From: Hyphomicrobium_A sp044507625
Lineage (GTDB): Bacteria > Pseudomonadota > Alphaproteobacteria > Rhizobiales > Hyphomicrobiaceae
Direction of reading: 5' to 3'
Length of the DNA: 64,000 bases
Assembly (NCBI GenBank): GCA_044507625.1
Contig: JBIQJE010000004.1
Span: forward strand, 1 to 64,000
Of the stretch, positions 1 to 8,714 are shown piece by piece. Below the pieces are notes generated by a model, which saw nothing but the letters and a program-made list of their open reading frames with translations, was not told the DNA's origin and did no database searches. Positions within the stretch are counted from its first letter, which is position 1. Each line of letters begins with the position of its first letter. Made by a program: the position numbers and the translations under genes.

Positions 1-2564
1 TGATGTTCACCAACGCGGGCATGGTGCAGTTCAAGAACGTCTTCACGGGGCAGGAAACGCGGCCGTACGTGCGCGCGGCCTCCTCGCAGAAGTGCGTCCG
101 CGCGGGCGGCAAGCACAACGATCTCGACAACGTCGGCTACACCGCGCGCCATCACACGTTCTTCGAGATGCTGGGCAACTTCTCGTTCGGCGACTACTTC
201 AAGGCCGATGCGATCCCGCTCGCGTGGGAACTGCTGACGAAGGATTTTGCACTCGATCCCAAGCGCCTCACCATCACCGTCTACCATACGGACGACGAAG
301 CCTTCGACATCTGGAAGAAGGTGACGGGCTTTGCGGACGAGAAGATCATCCGCATCGCGACCAACGACAACTTCTGGCAGATGGGCGACACGGGGCCGTG
401 CGGGCCCTGCTCGGAAATCTTCTTCGATCACGGCGACAAGATATTCGGCGGTCCGCCGGGCTCGCCGGATGAGGACGGCGACCGGTTCGTCGAGATCTGG
501 AATCTCGTTTTCATGCAGTTCGAGCAGCTGCCGGGGGGCGAGCGCATCGACCTGCCGAAGCAGTCGGTCGATACCGGCATGGGGCTGGAGCGCGTCGCCG
601 CGGTGCTGCAGGGCGTCACCGACAATTACGACATCGATCTCTTCAAGGCGCTCATCGCCGCCTCCGCGCAGGCGACGGGCGTGCCGGCAACGGGGGAGCA
701 TACGGCTTCGCACCGCGTGATCGCCGACCACTTGCGCGCGACGAGCTTCCTCATCGCCGACGGCGTGCTGCCGTCGAACGAAGGCCGCGGATACGTTTTG
801 CGCCGGATCATGCGCCGCGCCATGCGGCACGCGCATCTGCTCGGCGCCGAGGAGCCGCTGATGCACCGCCTCGTGCCTGCGCTCGTGCACGAGATGGGCG
901 ACACCTACCACGAGCTGCAGCGCGCCCAGCCCCTCATCACCGAGACGCTGCTGCTGGAAGAGACGCGCTTCAAGAAGACGCTCGAAAAGGGCCTCGGGCT
1001 GCTGGGTGAAGCAACCGCGAAGCTGAAGCAGGGCGACGTGCTGCCCGGCGAGACGGCGTTCAAGCTCTACGACACCTACGGCTTCCCGCTGGACCTGACG
1101 GAAGACGCGCTGCGTGCGCGCTCGATCGGCGTCGATACGGCGGGCTTCGAGGCTGCGATGCAGCGCCAGAAGGCCGAGGCGCGCAAGGCGTGGAAAGGGT
1201 CGGGCGAGGCCGCCACCGAGGCGATCTGGTTCGAGGTGGCGGAGAAGACGGGGGCCACCGAATTCCTCGGCTACGATACCGAGATTGCGGCCGGCGAGAT
1301 CGTTGCGCTCGTCAAGGATGGCAAGGAGGCCAAGAGCCTCAAGGCGGGCGATCACGCTGCGATCATCGTCAACCAGACGCCGTTCTACGGCGAGTCCGGT
1401 GGCCAGGTGGGCGATGAAGGCATCATCGCCGGGCCCAAAGGGTCGCTCTTTCGCGTCACGGACACGCAGAAGAAAGCGGGCGGCGTTTTCGTGCACTTCG
1501 GCAAGGTCGAGCACGGCGGTTTCGTTCTCGGCGAGACCGTCGATCTGGCGGTCGATCACGCCAAACGCTCTGCGATACGCGCCAACCACTCCGCGACCCA
1601 CTTGCTGCACGAGGCGCTGCGCCAGGTTCTCGGGCCGCACGTTGCGCAAAAGGGCTCGCTGGTAGCGCCGGGGCGGCTGCGGTTCGACTTCTCGCACCAG
1701 AAACCCATGAGCGAAGCGGAGATCGCCGAGGTCGAAGCGCGCGCGAACGCGATCGTGCTGCAGAACTCGCCGGTCGAGACGCGGCTCATGGCGCTGGAAG
1801 ACGCGATGCAGTCGGGCGCGATGGCGCTGTTCGGAGAGAAGTACGGCGATGAGGTGCGCGTCGTCTCCATGGGCGATGCGGGCGCGAACGCCAACAAAGC
1901 CTGGTCGGTGGAATTGTGCGGCGGCACGCATGTGAAGCGCACGGGCGACATCGGCCTCGTCAAGATCATTGCGGAGAGCGCGAGCGCTTCGGGCGTACGC
2001 CGCATCGAAGCGCTGACGGCGGACGCGGCGCGCGCGTATCTTTCGGAGCAGGAGGCACGGATCCGCGAAATTGCGTCGGCGCTGCACGTGCGTCCCGAGG
2101 ATGTGGCCGAGCGCGTGAAGGCGCTGGTCGAGGAGCGCAAGCAGCTCGAGCGTCAGCTCGCTGAAGCGAAGAAGCAACTTGCGCTCGGTGGCGGCGGCGC
2201 GGGTGGCCAGGGCGCAGCGGATGCGGTGCGCACGGTCGGCACCGTGAAGCTGCTGGCGCGCACGGTGCAGGGGCTCAACCCGAAGGATCTGCGCGGCCTG
2301 ATCGACGACGGCAAGAAGCAGGTCGGCTCCGGCATTGTCGCCATCGTCGGGGTGACGGAGGACGGCAAGGCCGGCCTTGCGGTCGGGGTGACGGAGGATC
2401 TCACGAAGACCTGGAACGCCGTCGATCTCGTGAAGGCGGGCGCTGAAGCGCTCGGCGGCAAGGGCGGCGGCGGGCGGCCGGACATGGCGCAGGCGGGCGG
2501 GCCGGATGGCTCGCGCGCGGGTGCGGCGCTGGAGGCGATCGAAGCGCGCCTCGCTGCGGCCTAG
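1..2564 (+). CDS. alaS: Alanyl-tRNA synthetase, 5' end outside the window
   Basis: AlaRS charges tRNA-Ala with alanine in the cytoplasm and clears mischarged Ser/Gly. The visible 853 codons open within the class II catalytic core (FTNAGM, RAGGKHNDL, TARHHTFFEMLGNFSFGDYF). The first in-frame ATG at position 3 is therefore internal, and by comparison with E. coli AlaRS about 35-40 residues lie upstream of the window. The editing domain carries the metal-binding HSATH motif near visible residue 527 and CGGTH near residue 639. The C-terminal Gly-rich C-Ala region ends at the TAG at 2562. It is followed closely by a palindromic element, and then by a convergent glycerophosphodiesterase gene. The family assignment is secure. 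Confidence 0.97.
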   Translation, partial: MFTNAGMVQFKNVFTGQETRPYVRAASSQKCVRAGGKHNDLDNVGYTARHHTFFEMLGNFSFGDYFKADAIPLAWELLTKDFALDPKRLTITVYHTDDEAFDIWKKVTGFADEKIIRIATNDNFWQMGDTGPCGPCSEIFFDHGDKIFGGPPGSPDEDGDRFVEIWNLVFMQFEQLPGGERIDLPKQSVDTGMGLERVAAVLQGVTDNYDIDLFKALIAASAQATGVPATGEHTASHRVIADHLRATSFLIADGVLPSNEGRGYVLRRIMRRAMRHAHLLGAEEPLMHRLVPALVHEMGDTYHELQRAQPLITETLLLEETRFKKTLEKGLGLLGEATAKLKQGDVLPGETAFKLYDTYGFPLDLTEDALRARSIGVDTAGFEAAMQRQKAEARKAWKGSGEAATEAIWFEVAEKTGATEFLGYDTEIAAGEIVALVKDGKEAKSLKAGDHAAIIVNQTPFYGESGGQVGDEGIIAGPKGSLFRVTDTQKKAGGVFVHFGKVEHGGFVLGETVDLAVDHAKRSAIRANHSATHLLHEALRQVLGPHVAQKGSLVAPGRLRFDFSHQKPMSEAEIAEVEARANAIVLQNSPVETRLMALEDAMQSGAMALFGEKYGDEVRVVSMGDAGANANKAWSVELCGGTHVKRTGDIGLVKIIAESASASGVRRIEALTADAARAYLSEQEARIREIASALHVRPEDVAERVKALVEERKQLERQLAEAKKQLALGGGGAGGQGAADAVRTVGTVKLLARTVQGLNPKDLRGLIDDGKKQVGSGIVAIVGVTEDGKAGLAVGVTEDLTKTWNAVDLVKAGAEALGGKGGGGRPDMAQAGGPDGSRAGAALEAIEARLAAA

Positions 2565-2572
2565 GCCATGGC

Positions 2573-2600
2573 CGCTTCGGACCTAGCGGGGTCCGACGCG
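2573..2600. repeat. Palindromic repeat element after alaS
   Basis: A 10-bp inverted repeat (CGCTTCGGAC, 8-nt loop, then GTCCGACGCG, one mismatch) lies 8 bp after the alaS stop. Almost the same palindrome recurs perfectly in the 58-bp tandem array at 27.9 kb, and in decayed form near 31.9 kb. It therefore looks like a dispersed repeat family. There is no T-run, so a terminator role is uncertain. Confidence 0.6.
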
Positions 2601-2696
2601 CGAATAAATCGATCGCGCTCCGGGCTGACGCGGGGTGAACGGAAGTGACGACGGGAGCGGCGCGCGCGTTCGCTCCCGCCCGCATTGGCGCAGCTA

Positions 2697-3683
2697 TTAT
2701 TTCCCCGCGGTCCTGATGGCCGGGGCGATGCGGTCGATGCGGTTGGTCCAGATGCCGCCATTGAAGCCTTTCGGCAGACGATCCAGTTGCTCGCGCCGGT
2801 CGATGCCGGTCGTGCCGTAGGTGCCGTCGTAGGGTCCGAGTACGAAGACCTGCACGCCGGCCGCGTGCATGCGCTCCATGAAGCGGTGGGGCCAGCCCCA
2901 GAGCCAGGGCGCAACGTTCAGCGGCACCAGCATCACGCCCTTGCGGCACGCACTCGGCACACGACCCGTCCATCCGATGAGCGCATAGCGGATGAGGCAG
3001 TCCTTCAGCGAGCGGTTTGAGCCGATGGGAATTTCGGGCAGCGCGTCGTGCACCGCCTCGACGGGCAGCGTGCCGCCATAGACCATCAGCCGTGCGCGGG
3101 ACTGCGGCTCGAGGCCCGCGATGTATGCGGCGAGCTTCTCGCCTTCATCGGCATCGTTGCTTTTCACGTTGATGAGAAAGCGGCGCGAGGGAAACGCGGT
3201 GAGCACGGCGTCGAGCGAAGGCATGGGACCGACCCCTTTGCCGCGAAACGGAAACGTTGCGCCGCCGTCCGCCGTGTAGCCGTAGCCGATGTCGAGCGCC
3301 TGCAACTCCGCCAGCGTGTGGTCGCGCGTTCTGCCGTGGCCATCGGTGCGACAGTCGAGCGTCCAATCGTGGAAGACGGCGAAGGCCCCATCGGTTGTCG
3401 GGTGGACGTCCAGTTCGACGATGTCGGCGCCGGCGGCGAACGCCGCCTCCATGGAGGGAAGCGTATTTTCGATATGCGGGTGATCAGGCGGATCGATGCG
3501 GCGTGCCGTGCACGTATCGTTGCGCAGATCCTCGCGGCTGAAGGTCTGCGCGAGACCGCGATGGGCCAACAGCACCGGGCGGCCATCGCCGGATGCCTTG
3601 CTGAAAAGGCTCGTGTTGTTCGCCCAGGCAAAGGCCGCGAACAGCACTACGAATACGGACAGATATCGAAGGTTTTTCTTCAT
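2697..3683 (-). CDS. Glycerophosphodiester phosphodiesterase family protein
   Basis: This 328-residue protein has the GDPD-type TIM-barrel signature. HRG lies near residue 41, then comes ENTLPSMEAAF, and ELDVHPTTDGAFAVFHD supplies metal and acid/base residues. Family members hydrolyse glycerophosphodiesters to glycerol-3-phosphate and an alcohol. A hydrophobic N-terminal segment after MKKNLRY suggests export or membrane anchoring, so the substrate is probably periplasmic. The ATG at 3683 was chosen because upstream in-frame codons give an Arg-rich, non-signal N-terminus. It is convergent with alaS. The substrate cannot be told. Confidence 0.87.
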   Translation of the reverse strand: MKKNLRYLSVFVVLFAAFAWANNTSLFSKASGDGRPVLLAHRGLAQTFSREDLRNDTCTARRIDPPDHPHIENTLPSMEAAFAAGADIVELDVHPTTDGAFAVFHDWTLDCRTDGHGRTRDHTLAELQALDIGYGYTADGGATFPFRGKGVGPMPSLDAVLTAFPSRRFLINVKSNDADEGEKLAAYIAGLEPQSRARLMVYGGTLPVEAVHDALPEIPIGSNRSLKDCLIRYALIGWTGRVPSACRKGVMLVPLNVAPWLWGWPHRFMERMHAAGVQVFVLGPYDGTYGTTGIDRREQLDRLPKGFNGGIWTNRIDRIAPAIRTAGK

Positions 3684-3909
3684 CTCGTCTTCATGGCGGC
3701 GGAAGAGGGTTCGCACTAAGGCCACCGCAAAGCGGCAGAGCCGTGGCGCCGGGCGTGACCAAATCGACCATCGGCACGGTGCGGGAAAGCGTCCAATGCC
3801 GATATCGGCGGCCAATCATGCCGCATGGCGCGGGGCTTTCTATCCCGCGCCCTGTGCCTACGTCTTTAATAGCTGCCGCAATCGCGAGGATCGTCAGGAG
3901 GTCCGTCAG

Positions 3910-4386
3910 ATGCCCAGGAGCAGCAACGCAGAAGAAATCGCGGAAGAGTTACAGAGCACACCCTCCACTCCGGCCTCCAATCCGGCCGCTCCGCCCGCAG
4001 GCGAGGAAGGCGCGGAAACTCGGGTGTTCGTGATGCCCGGCGCCGAGCTTCCGGGCGCCGTCTACATCACGGTGGTGGCGGCATTCGCCTGGATGCTGGC
4101 GATGGCGTGGCTCGCGTTCTCATCGTCCGACGGCATCGACCTCGACCTCGGCATTGCAACGGGGCTTGCGCTGATGTTCCTCATTGTGCCGCTCGCCATT
4201 CACCATACGGCGACGCACGTGGTGCACAAGGCGGGGATGTCGGTGCGCACGTTCCTCGAAGGGCCCTTCGACACCTTCACCGGGAAGATGCCCGCGCGGC
4301 AGGCGTGGCTCGAAGTGGCGATGATCCCGGTATCGCTCGCCATCGCCGCGACGCTGATCGGCATCGTGTTCCTGCTCGCGCATTGA
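3910..4386 (+). CDS. Small integral membrane protein of unknown function
   Basis: This 158-residue protein has an acidic, Pro/Ala-rich N-terminal tail (about 50 residues) followed by three predicted membrane helices: about 56-77 (VYITVVAAFAWMLAMAW), about 80-100, and a C-terminal helix ending FLLAH. The start at 3910 follows a strong ribosome-binding site (AGGAGG, about 7 nt upstream), and longer in-frame starts are rejected. No known domain was recognised. It is convergent with icd. Confidence 0.7.
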   Translation: MPRSSNAEEIAEELQSTPSTPASNPAAPPAGEEGAETRVFVMPGAELPGAVYITVVAAFAWMLAMAWLAFSSSDGIDLDLGIATGLALMFLIVPLAIHHTATHVVHKAGMSVRTFLEGPFDTFTGKMPARQAWLEVAMIPVSLAIAATLIGIVFLLAH

Positions 4387-4397
4387 GCGCGCGAGCA
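4373..4397. terminator. Hairpin between convergent genes
   Basis: A perfect 9-bp inverted repeat (TGCTCGCGC / GCGCGAGCA, 7-nt loop) spans the stop codon of the membrane protein gene and faces the end of icd. It has no T-run on either side, so it may only weakly terminate or may protect 3' ends. Confidence 0.35.
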
Positions 4398-4437
4398 AGG
4401 CCGGGCGAGAAAGGCGCCACACGCCGCGCGCGTTGCG

Positions 4438-5658
4438 TCAGGCGCCTTTGGACATCTCCGCCTGGAGGTTCTCGTCGATCTTGTCGAGGAAGCCGGTGGT
4501 GGAAAGCCATGTCTGCCGGTCGCCGACGAGGAGCGCGAGGTCCTTCGTCATATGACCGGATTCCACCGTGCGGATGCAGACGCGCTCCAGCGTCGCCGCG
4601 AAGTTGGCGAGCTGCTCGTTGCCGTCGAGCTTGGCGCGGTGCGCAAGGGCGCGGGTCCAGGCAAAGATGGAGGCGATGGAGTTGGTGGACGTCTCCTTGC
4701 CCTTCTGATGCTCGCGGTAGTGACGCGTCACGGTGCCGTGGGCGGCTTCCGCCTCGACGGTCTTGCCGTCGGGCGTCATCAGCACGCTCGTCATCAAACC
4801 CAGCGAGCCGAAGCCCTGCGCAACGATATCCGACTGCACATCCCCGTCGTAGTTCTTGCAGGCCCACACGTAGCCGCCCGACCACTTGAGCGCGGAGGCG
4901 ACCATGTCGTCGATCAGGCGGTGCTCGTACCAGAGCTTGCGCTTGTCGAACTCGGTCTTGAACTCGGCGTCGAATATCTCCTGGAATAGATCCTTGAAGC
5001 GGCCGTCATAGGCCTTGAGGATGGTGTTCTTGGTGGAGAGATAGGCGGGGTAGTTGCGGTTCAGCGCATAGTTGAAGGTGGCGCGCGCGAACTCGCGGAT
5101 GGAATCGTCGAGATTGTACATCGCCATGGCGACGCCCGAGCCCGGCGACTTGAACACCTCGCGCTCGATGGTCTCGCCATTCTCGCCGACGAACTTGATC
5201 GTCAGGGTGCCCTTGCCGGGGAAGCGGAAATCGGTGGCGCGGTACTGGTCGCCGAAGGCATGGCGGCCGATGATGATCGGCTGCGTCCAGCCCGGAACGA
5301 GCCGGGGGACGTTGCGGCAGATGATGGGTTCGCGGAAAATGACGCCGCCGAGGATGTTGCGGATCGTGCCGTTGGGGCTCTTCCACATCTCCTTGAGGCC
5401 GAACTCTTCGACGCGGGCCTCATCGGGCGTAATGGTCGCGCACTTGACGCCAACGCCGTACTTCTTGATCGCGTTGGCGGCGTCGATGGTGACCTGATCG
5501 TCCGTCGCGTCGCGATTTTGCACCGACAGGTCGTAGTATTCGAGCGGCAGATCGATATAGGGATGGATGAGCTTGTCTTTGATGAGCTTCCAGATGATGC
5601 GGGTCATCTCGTCGCCGTCGAGCTCGACGACGGTTCCGGTCACCTTGATCTTCTGCAT
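4438..5658 (-). CDS. icd: NADP-dependent isocitrate dehydrogenase
   Basis: The enzyme oxidatively decarboxylates isocitrate to 2-oxoglutarate in the TCA cycle. The 406-residue length and sequence (MQKIKVTGTVVELDGDEMTR at the start, NGTIRNILGGVIFREPI, RHAFGDQYRATD, GSLGLMTSVL, EAEAAHGTVTRHY) match the eukaryote-like homodimeric NADP-IDH subfamily common in alphaproteobacteria, not the E. coli type. The ATG at 5658 begins exactly at the family N-terminus. Upstream in-frame sequence reaching 5847 is out of family. The gene is divergent from the TrmJ-like gene with an 87-bp gap. Confidence 0.97.
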   Translation of the reverse strand: MQKIKVTGTVVELDGDEMTRIIWKLIKDKLIHPYIDLPLEYYDLSVQNRDATDDQVTIDAANAIKKYGVGVKCATITPDEARVEEFGLKEMWKSPNGTIRNILGGVIFREPIICRNVPRLVPGWTQPIIIGRHAFGDQYRATDFRFPGKGTLTIKFVGENGETIEREVFKSPGSGVAMAMYNLDDSIREFARATFNYALNRNYPAYLSTKNTILKAYDGRFKDLFQEIFDAEFKTEFDKRKLWYEHRLIDDMVASALKWSGGYVWACKNYDGDVQSDIVAQGFGSLGLMTSVLMTPDGKTVEAEAAHGTVTRHYREHQKGKETSTNSIASIFAWTRALAHRAKLDGNEQLANFAATLERVCIRTVESGHMTKDLALLVGDRQTWLSTTGFLDKIDENLQAEMSKGA

Positions 5659-5745
5659 TCTGGCCTCGAATAGAGAGCGGGATTTCGCGACGGCGGCACC
5701 ATATAGGTGGTGCTGCGACGCAACAAGAGAGCAAAGGCGCCGCAC

Positions 5746-7008
5746 TTGAGTGCCACGGTTACCATTCGCGACGACTGCAGCGGCCATCCAGCGCCCATGG
5801 TGCCGGGAACGGAGCTTCCCATCGGCGAGCTGGTGCGCGTCTGCCATGAGCGCACCATCGACGCGGGGCTGGAAGAACTCGCCGTCCCGGGCCTCGACCG
5901 CGGGACGGTCGAGCCGCTGCTCACGTATTGCGCGGAACTTAAGTGCGAGGCGGACCGGGTCACGTGCCCCGGCTGCAAGCGGCGTACCGAGCTATTGGGT
6001 ATCGCAAGCATCGACGATTTCATCGCCCGCCAGCGGGAAATCGTGGTGGGCGAGGGAGCCGTGCGGCTGCTCGGGCAGGGGGAGGAGACGCTGCGGGTGC
6101 CGACCCTCGACGCGCTGGAAAAGTCATGGTCGGGCGAGAGCTACTGGTTCTGGGCGCGGCGCGTTCTGCGCAAGTTGCGCCACGGCATCCGCCGGGCCAA
6201 CGTCCAGGGCGCGGCCTTCGCGGCCGCCGGGGAGAGCCCGTCCGTTATCCTGATGGAGCCGCAACTGGCCGATAACGTCGGCATGGTTGCGCGGGCGATG
6301 GCGAACTTCGGCCTCGACGACCTCCGGCTCATTGCCCCGCGCGACGGCTGGCCGAACGAGAAGGCGCGGGTCGCCGCTTCGGGGGCCAATTACATCATCG
6401 ACGATGCGACGAGCTATGACGGGCTCGACGGGGCCATCTCCGACATCAATTGGATCGCGGCCACCACGGCGCGCCAGCGCGACCTGCGCAAGCCGGTGAT
6501 GACACCCCTGGAGGCGGTGGCGGAGATGCGACGGCGAATCGCCGCCGGGGAGCGTTGCGCGGTCCTGTTCGGCCGCGAGAGGTCGGGTCTGGAGACCTCG
6601 GAGGTGGCAAACGCCGACGCGCTCATCATGATCCCGGTAAATTCTCGTTTCGCTTCGCTAAACCTTGCGCAGGCCGTTCTCATCCTCGGATACGAGTGGA
6701 TGCGGGGGAGCGACGCGCAAAGTCTCGGCCGGGTCACCACGTACGAGCGGCCGCTGGAGACGGGGCTCTACATGGGCCACGACCGCCTCGCGACGAAGGA
6801 GGAGCTGTTCGGCTTTTTTGCGCATTTGGAAGGCGAACTTGAACGTTCGGGCTTCTTCAATCCGCCGCACAAGCGTGCCACTGTGGTGAGGAATCTACGC
6901 ACGATGTTCACGCGTATGGGGGCCACGGAGCAGGAAGTGCGCACCTTGCGTGGTATTGTTGCAACGCTGGCAAAGGGCAGGGGAGATGCCCTCAAGCGCT
7001 CAAACTGA
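5746..7008 (+). CDS. TrmJ-type tRNA 2'-O-methyltransferase with N-terminal DUF433-like/zinc-ribbon-like extension
   Basis: The C-terminal ~270 residues are a SPOUT (SpoU-class) methyltransferase of the TrmJ family, which methylates the ribose of residue 32 in tRNA. Signatures are SVILMEPQLADNVGMVARAM, FGRERSGL and IPVNSRFASLNLAQAV. Residues 1-145 are extra. HPAPMVPGTELPIGELV...YCAEL resembles the DUF433 HTH-like fold, followed by Cys62, 67, 74 and 77 (CPGC), which could bind zinc. The whole is 420 residues against about 240-280 for usual TrmJ. A TTG start at 5746 is preferred because AAAGG lies 8 nt upstream; a GTG at 5707 is possible but has no ribosome-binding site. Confidence 0.82.
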   Translation: MSATVTIRDDCSGHPAPMVPGTELPIGELVRVCHERTIDAGLEELAVPGLDRGTVEPLLTYCAELKCEADRVTCPGCKRRTELLGIASIDDFIARQREIVVGEGAVRLLGQGEETLRVPTLDALEKSWSGESYWFWARRVLRKLRHGIRRANVQGAAFAAAGESPSVILMEPQLADNVGMVARAMANFGLDDLRLIAPRDGWPNEKARVAASGANYIIDDATSYDGLDGAISDINWIAATTARQRDLRKPVMTPLEAVAEMRRRIAAGERCAVLFGRERSGLETSEVANADALIMIPVNSRFASLNLAQAVLILGYEWMRGSDAQSLGRVTTYERPLETGLYMGHDRLATKEELFGFFAHLEGELERSGFFNPPHKRATVVRNLRTMFTRMGATEQEVRTLRGIVATLAKGRGDALKRSN

Positions 7009-7140
7009 CCGCCATTATGTGGCCAAGTTTTGAGCTGAGCGATGCCGTGCGACTGGCAAAAAATTCTGCAGCACAGCCGGCAAACGGCGTGCGCCAATAG
7101 TAACAATATAACGCAGGGACGGTTTCAGGAGATGCGGATC

Positions 7141-7764
7141 ATGAAATGGGCGGGGAAGGGTTTGGCATGTGTGGCTGCCATGGCCCCGGCATTGGCGGTG
7201 ACCCCCGTCAGCGCGCAGGAGTTGAGCGAAAAGGCAACGCGTACATTCATGGAGTACTCGTGGACGCTCACTCCGGAGCGCTTCACCAAGCCCAATGGCG
7301 AGACGATCCTCATCGACAAGACCAAGCGCGCCGAGATCGAGGTTCCGCTGGACGTTGCGCGCGAAGTCATCCGCGCCGGCCGTCTGTCGGCCCATGCCCA
7401 GGTGTGCGGTCTCGCGCAGGAGCAGGGCGACAACCACAATTCGCTGATGCGCCGCCAGATCGAATCCAAGCGCTGGACGCCGCAGCAGCTCGTCTACATC
7501 AACCAGCTGCACCTGACCGTCGTGATGCTGCTCACGGGGCGCATCAAGCTCGTGGAGAAGGGCGAGGGCGACAAGGGCTCCGACAAGGAGGTCGTGGTCG
7601 CCGAGGAGGCCCAGAAGGGCACCCAGACCTGCTCCGCCGAGCAGAAGGCGAAGGTGCAGGAGATGATCGCCGCCTATGTGAAGTCCGGTCCGGCGCTCGC
7701 CTCCAGCAGCGCCCCCGTGGCAGCTCCCGCAGCCCAGCCGACGGTGACGGTCGCCCCGAAGTAA
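7141..7764 (+). CDS. Exported protein of unknown function
   Basis: This is a 207-residue protein with a Sec-type signal peptide (KWAGKGLACVAAMAPALAVTPVSA, cleavage likely before QELSE). The mature part has two Cys about 75 residues apart that could form a disulfide, and an Ala/Pro/Val-rich C-terminal tail. The ATG at 7141 is preferred since AGGAG sits 9 nt upstream; the ATG at 7132 touches that site. No domain was recognised. A periplasmic location is inferred from the signal peptide only. Confidence 0.72.
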   Translation: MKWAGKGLACVAAMAPALAVTPVSAQELSEKATRTFMEYSWTLTPERFTKPNGETILIDKTKRAEIEVPLDVAREVIRAGRLSAHAQVCGLAQEQGDNHNSLMRRQIESKRWTPQQLVYINQLHLTVVMLLTGRIKLVEKGEGDKGSDKEVVVAEEAQKGTQTCSAEQKAKVQEMIAAYVKSGPALASSSAPVAAPAAQPTVTVAPK

Positions 7765-7996
7765 CCGGGCAGGTCTCCCTGGCGCCCGCGAGGCCGGGCG
7801 CAGGTTGACGGGGCCGTCCGCTATCTATATCAAGCCACATCCGACGCGGGCCAAAGGTTAACGGCCCGCGTTGTCCGTTGCGCACCTGTGGCGGCGCCCT
7901 TTCGAGTGGCGCGGCCTGTCGGCTCCCGAATGTATTTTCGGAGCAGAGGAGGGGGCGCTCCAAGCCACAAAGAGCAACCGCTGGAGTGCTGTTACC

Positions 7997-8614
7997 ATGA
8001 CCAAGCGCATTCGCGCCAAGTACAAGATCGACCGTCGCCTGGGTGAAAACATCTGGGGTCGCCCGAAGAGCCCCATCAACCGGCGCGAATCGCGCCCTGG
8101 CCAGCACGGCGAGCGCCGTATGCAGAAGCTGTCCGACTACGGTCAGCAGCTCAAGGCCAAGCAGAAGCTCAAGGGCTACTACGCCAACCTCAACGAGCGC
8201 CAGTTCCACCGCATCTACGTGGAAGCATCGCGCCTCAAGGGCTCGACCTCCGAGCTCATCATCGGCCTGCTCGAGCGCCGTCTCGACGCCGTGGTCTACC
8301 GCGCGAAGTTCGTTCCGACCGTTTTCGCTGCGCGCCAGTTCGTCAGCCACGGCCACGTGCTGGTCAACGGCCGCCGCGTGACGGTGCCGAGCTATCGCTG
8401 CAAGGTCGGCGACGTGATCGAGGTGCGCGAGAAGTCGCGCCAGCTGCCACTGGTGCTGGAAGCCATCAAGAGCGCCGAGCGCGACGTTCCCGATTACCTC
8501 GAGGTCGACCACGGCCGCATGACCGCGAAATACGTGCGCATTCCGCTGCTTTCGGATGTGCCGTATCCGGTGCACATGGAGCCGAACCTCGTGGTCGAGT
8601 TCTACTCGCGCTAA
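7997..8614 (+). CDS. rpsD: 30S ribosomal protein S4
   Basis: S4 is a primary 16S rRNA-binding protein that nucleates 30S assembly. The 205-residue protein has the S4 N-terminal domain (INRRESRPGQHG), the S4 RNA-binding domain (LERRLDAVVYRAKFVPTVFAARQFVSHGHVLVNGRRV) and the conserved C-terminus ending VEFYSR. There are no zinc-binding Cys at the N-terminus. It is monocistronic here and is followed by a strong intrinsic terminator. Family membership is unambiguous. Confidence 0.98.
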   Translation: MTKRIRAKYKIDRRLGENIWGRPKSPINRRESRPGQHGERRMQKLSDYGQQLKAKQKLKGYYANLNERQFHRIYVEASRLKGSTSELIIGLLERRLDAVVYRAKFVPTVFAARQFVSHGHVLVNGRRVTVPSYRCKVGDVIEVREKSRQLPLVLEAIKSAERDVPDYLEVDHGRMTAKYVRIPLLSDVPYPVHMEPNLVVEFYSR

Positions 8615-8653
8615 TTCTTGCGCCCACTGGGCTGCATACGAACACGGACATGG

Positions 8654-8683
8654 AAAGGCCTCCGCAGTGCGGAGGCCTTTTTC
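8654..8683 (+). terminator. Rho-independent terminator of rpsD
   Basis: A nearly perfect palindrome (AAAGGCCTCCGCA / TGCGGAGGCCTTT) about 40 bp after the rpsD stop continues into a run of T. Confidence 0.92.
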
Positions 8684-8714
8684 GTTTCAGGGGCGGGCTC
8701 GTAGTGCCATGCCG

